A stretch of 5,710 bases of DNA from a bacterium (GTDB taxonomy: Bacteria; Pseudomonadota; Alphaproteobacteria; Caulobacterales; Hyphomonadaceae): NCBI GenBank assembly GCA_030824255.1, contig JAVBYB010000032.1:1-5710 (forward strand), written 5' to 3'. How positions within the stretch are numbered: the first letter of the stretch is position 1; every line of letters begins with the position of its first letter. The notes under the pieces are model-generated. The model was given only the letters and a program-made list of their open reading frames with translations, was not told where the DNA came from and did not search any database. This document shows, one piece after another, positions 5,264-5,710 of this stretch. The translations under genes were made by a program, and so were the position numbers.

Positions 5264-5710
5264 CTAACGATTCAGGAAGTCCTCACCCAACGACGCGCCG
5301 TGTCGTTCCAGCCAGCTCTTTGCCGCCTGCTGTTCGGGGAAAATGCTCTGCAGATAGGCCCAGAACCGGGGGCCATGGTCCCGGTGCCGGAGGTGAGCCA
5401 ACTCGTGGGCAACCACGTATTCGAGCACACGCTTAGGCGCGAATACCAGATGCCAGTTGATGGAGATGGAGCCTTTGGCTCCGCACGAGCCCCACCCCCT
5501 CGAAAGGTCTGACACCCGAATGCTGCGAGGTTTCAGGTTGAGACGTCGGGCATAGTCTGCCGCCATAACCCGAACGTCGTCCCTGACCGCCTTCTTCAGC
5601 CATAGCTTGAGTTCGGTTGCCACGACCCCTTCTGCTGCCGACGCAGAGACCCACGACGGCAAGGTGATAACAAAGCCCCCTTTGTAGACGATCTCGATCT
5701 CTTGCCCTGT
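5264..5710 (-). CDS. YgjP-like (DUF45) zinc metallopeptidase, C-terminal part (5' end outside window)
   Basis: The frame is open from the right edge down to TAG at 5264-5266, giving 148 visible residues. A TTG at 5662 is an in-frame leucine codon rather than a start, because the preceding codons (TGQEIEIVYKGGFVIT) continue the family's N-terminal beta strands. The visible part carries SRGWGSCGAKGSISINW at about 70-86 and VVAHELAH ending at residue 106. With the later His112, the zinc site is HExxH-x5-H: His102 and His106 bind zinc with His112, and Glu103 is the catalytic base. HGPRFW follows, as in the family. YgjP-like proteins are usually about 230-250 residues, so roughly 80-100 are missing. 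They are soluble putative zinc proteases, and genes of this family are often found beside type I restriction hsdR genes; any such partner would lie beyond the right edge. It converges on the XRE gene with 54 bp between. Confidence 0.93.
   Translation of the reverse strand, partial: TGQEIEIVYKGGFVITLPSWVSASAAEGVVATELKLWLKKAVRDDVRVMAADYARRLNLKPRSIRVSDLSRGWGSCGAKGSISINWHLVFAPKRVLEYVVAHELAHLRHRDHGPRFWAYLQSIFPEQQAAKSWLERHGASLGEDFLNR

Overview
The window looks like a piece of accessory DNA from a moderately GC-rich Gram-negative bacterium, most likely a proteobacterium. This rests on the GC-leaning coding sequence, the family mix (small serine recombinase, DUF4145, GYF_2 membrane protein, YgjP-like metallopeptidase, XRE regulator) and tight packing. 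No rRNA, tRNA, CRISPR array or complete transposon is visible, and there are no housekeeping genes to fix a genus.

Layout from left to right: (1) the C-terminal 270 residues of a plus-strand protein of unknown function, cut by the left edge; (2) a minus-strand DUF4145 protein with an N-terminal zinc-knuckle-like region, convergent with the first gene; (3) a 164-bp divergent intergenic region holding a long interrupted palindrome, then a complete plus-strand small serine recombinase (resolvase/invertase type); (4) a plus-strand 377-residue protein with a weak PcfJ-like C-terminal motif, probably starting at TTG; (5) a minus-strand two-gene unit made of a 56-residue CxxC zinc-ribbon protein and a 331-residue GYF-domain protein with three predicted membrane helices, joined by a one-base gap between stop and start; (6) a divergent plus-strand 92-residue XRE-type regulator; (7) the C-terminal part of a minus-strand YgjP-like zinc metallopeptidase, cut by the right edge.

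Orientation changes at almost every gene, giving three convergent pairs and two divergent junctions. This is the look of an island built by successive insertions rather than one long operon. The only clear functional unit is the zinc-ribbon plus GYF-membrane pair, with the XRE gene divergent from it and a plausible regulator. The recombinase and its upstream palindrome form a second unit and may reflect how the region was mobilised. DUF4145 and YgjP-like proteins are often seen near restriction-modification and other defence genes, so the window may lie in or beside a defence island. No defence effector is directly demonstrated here.
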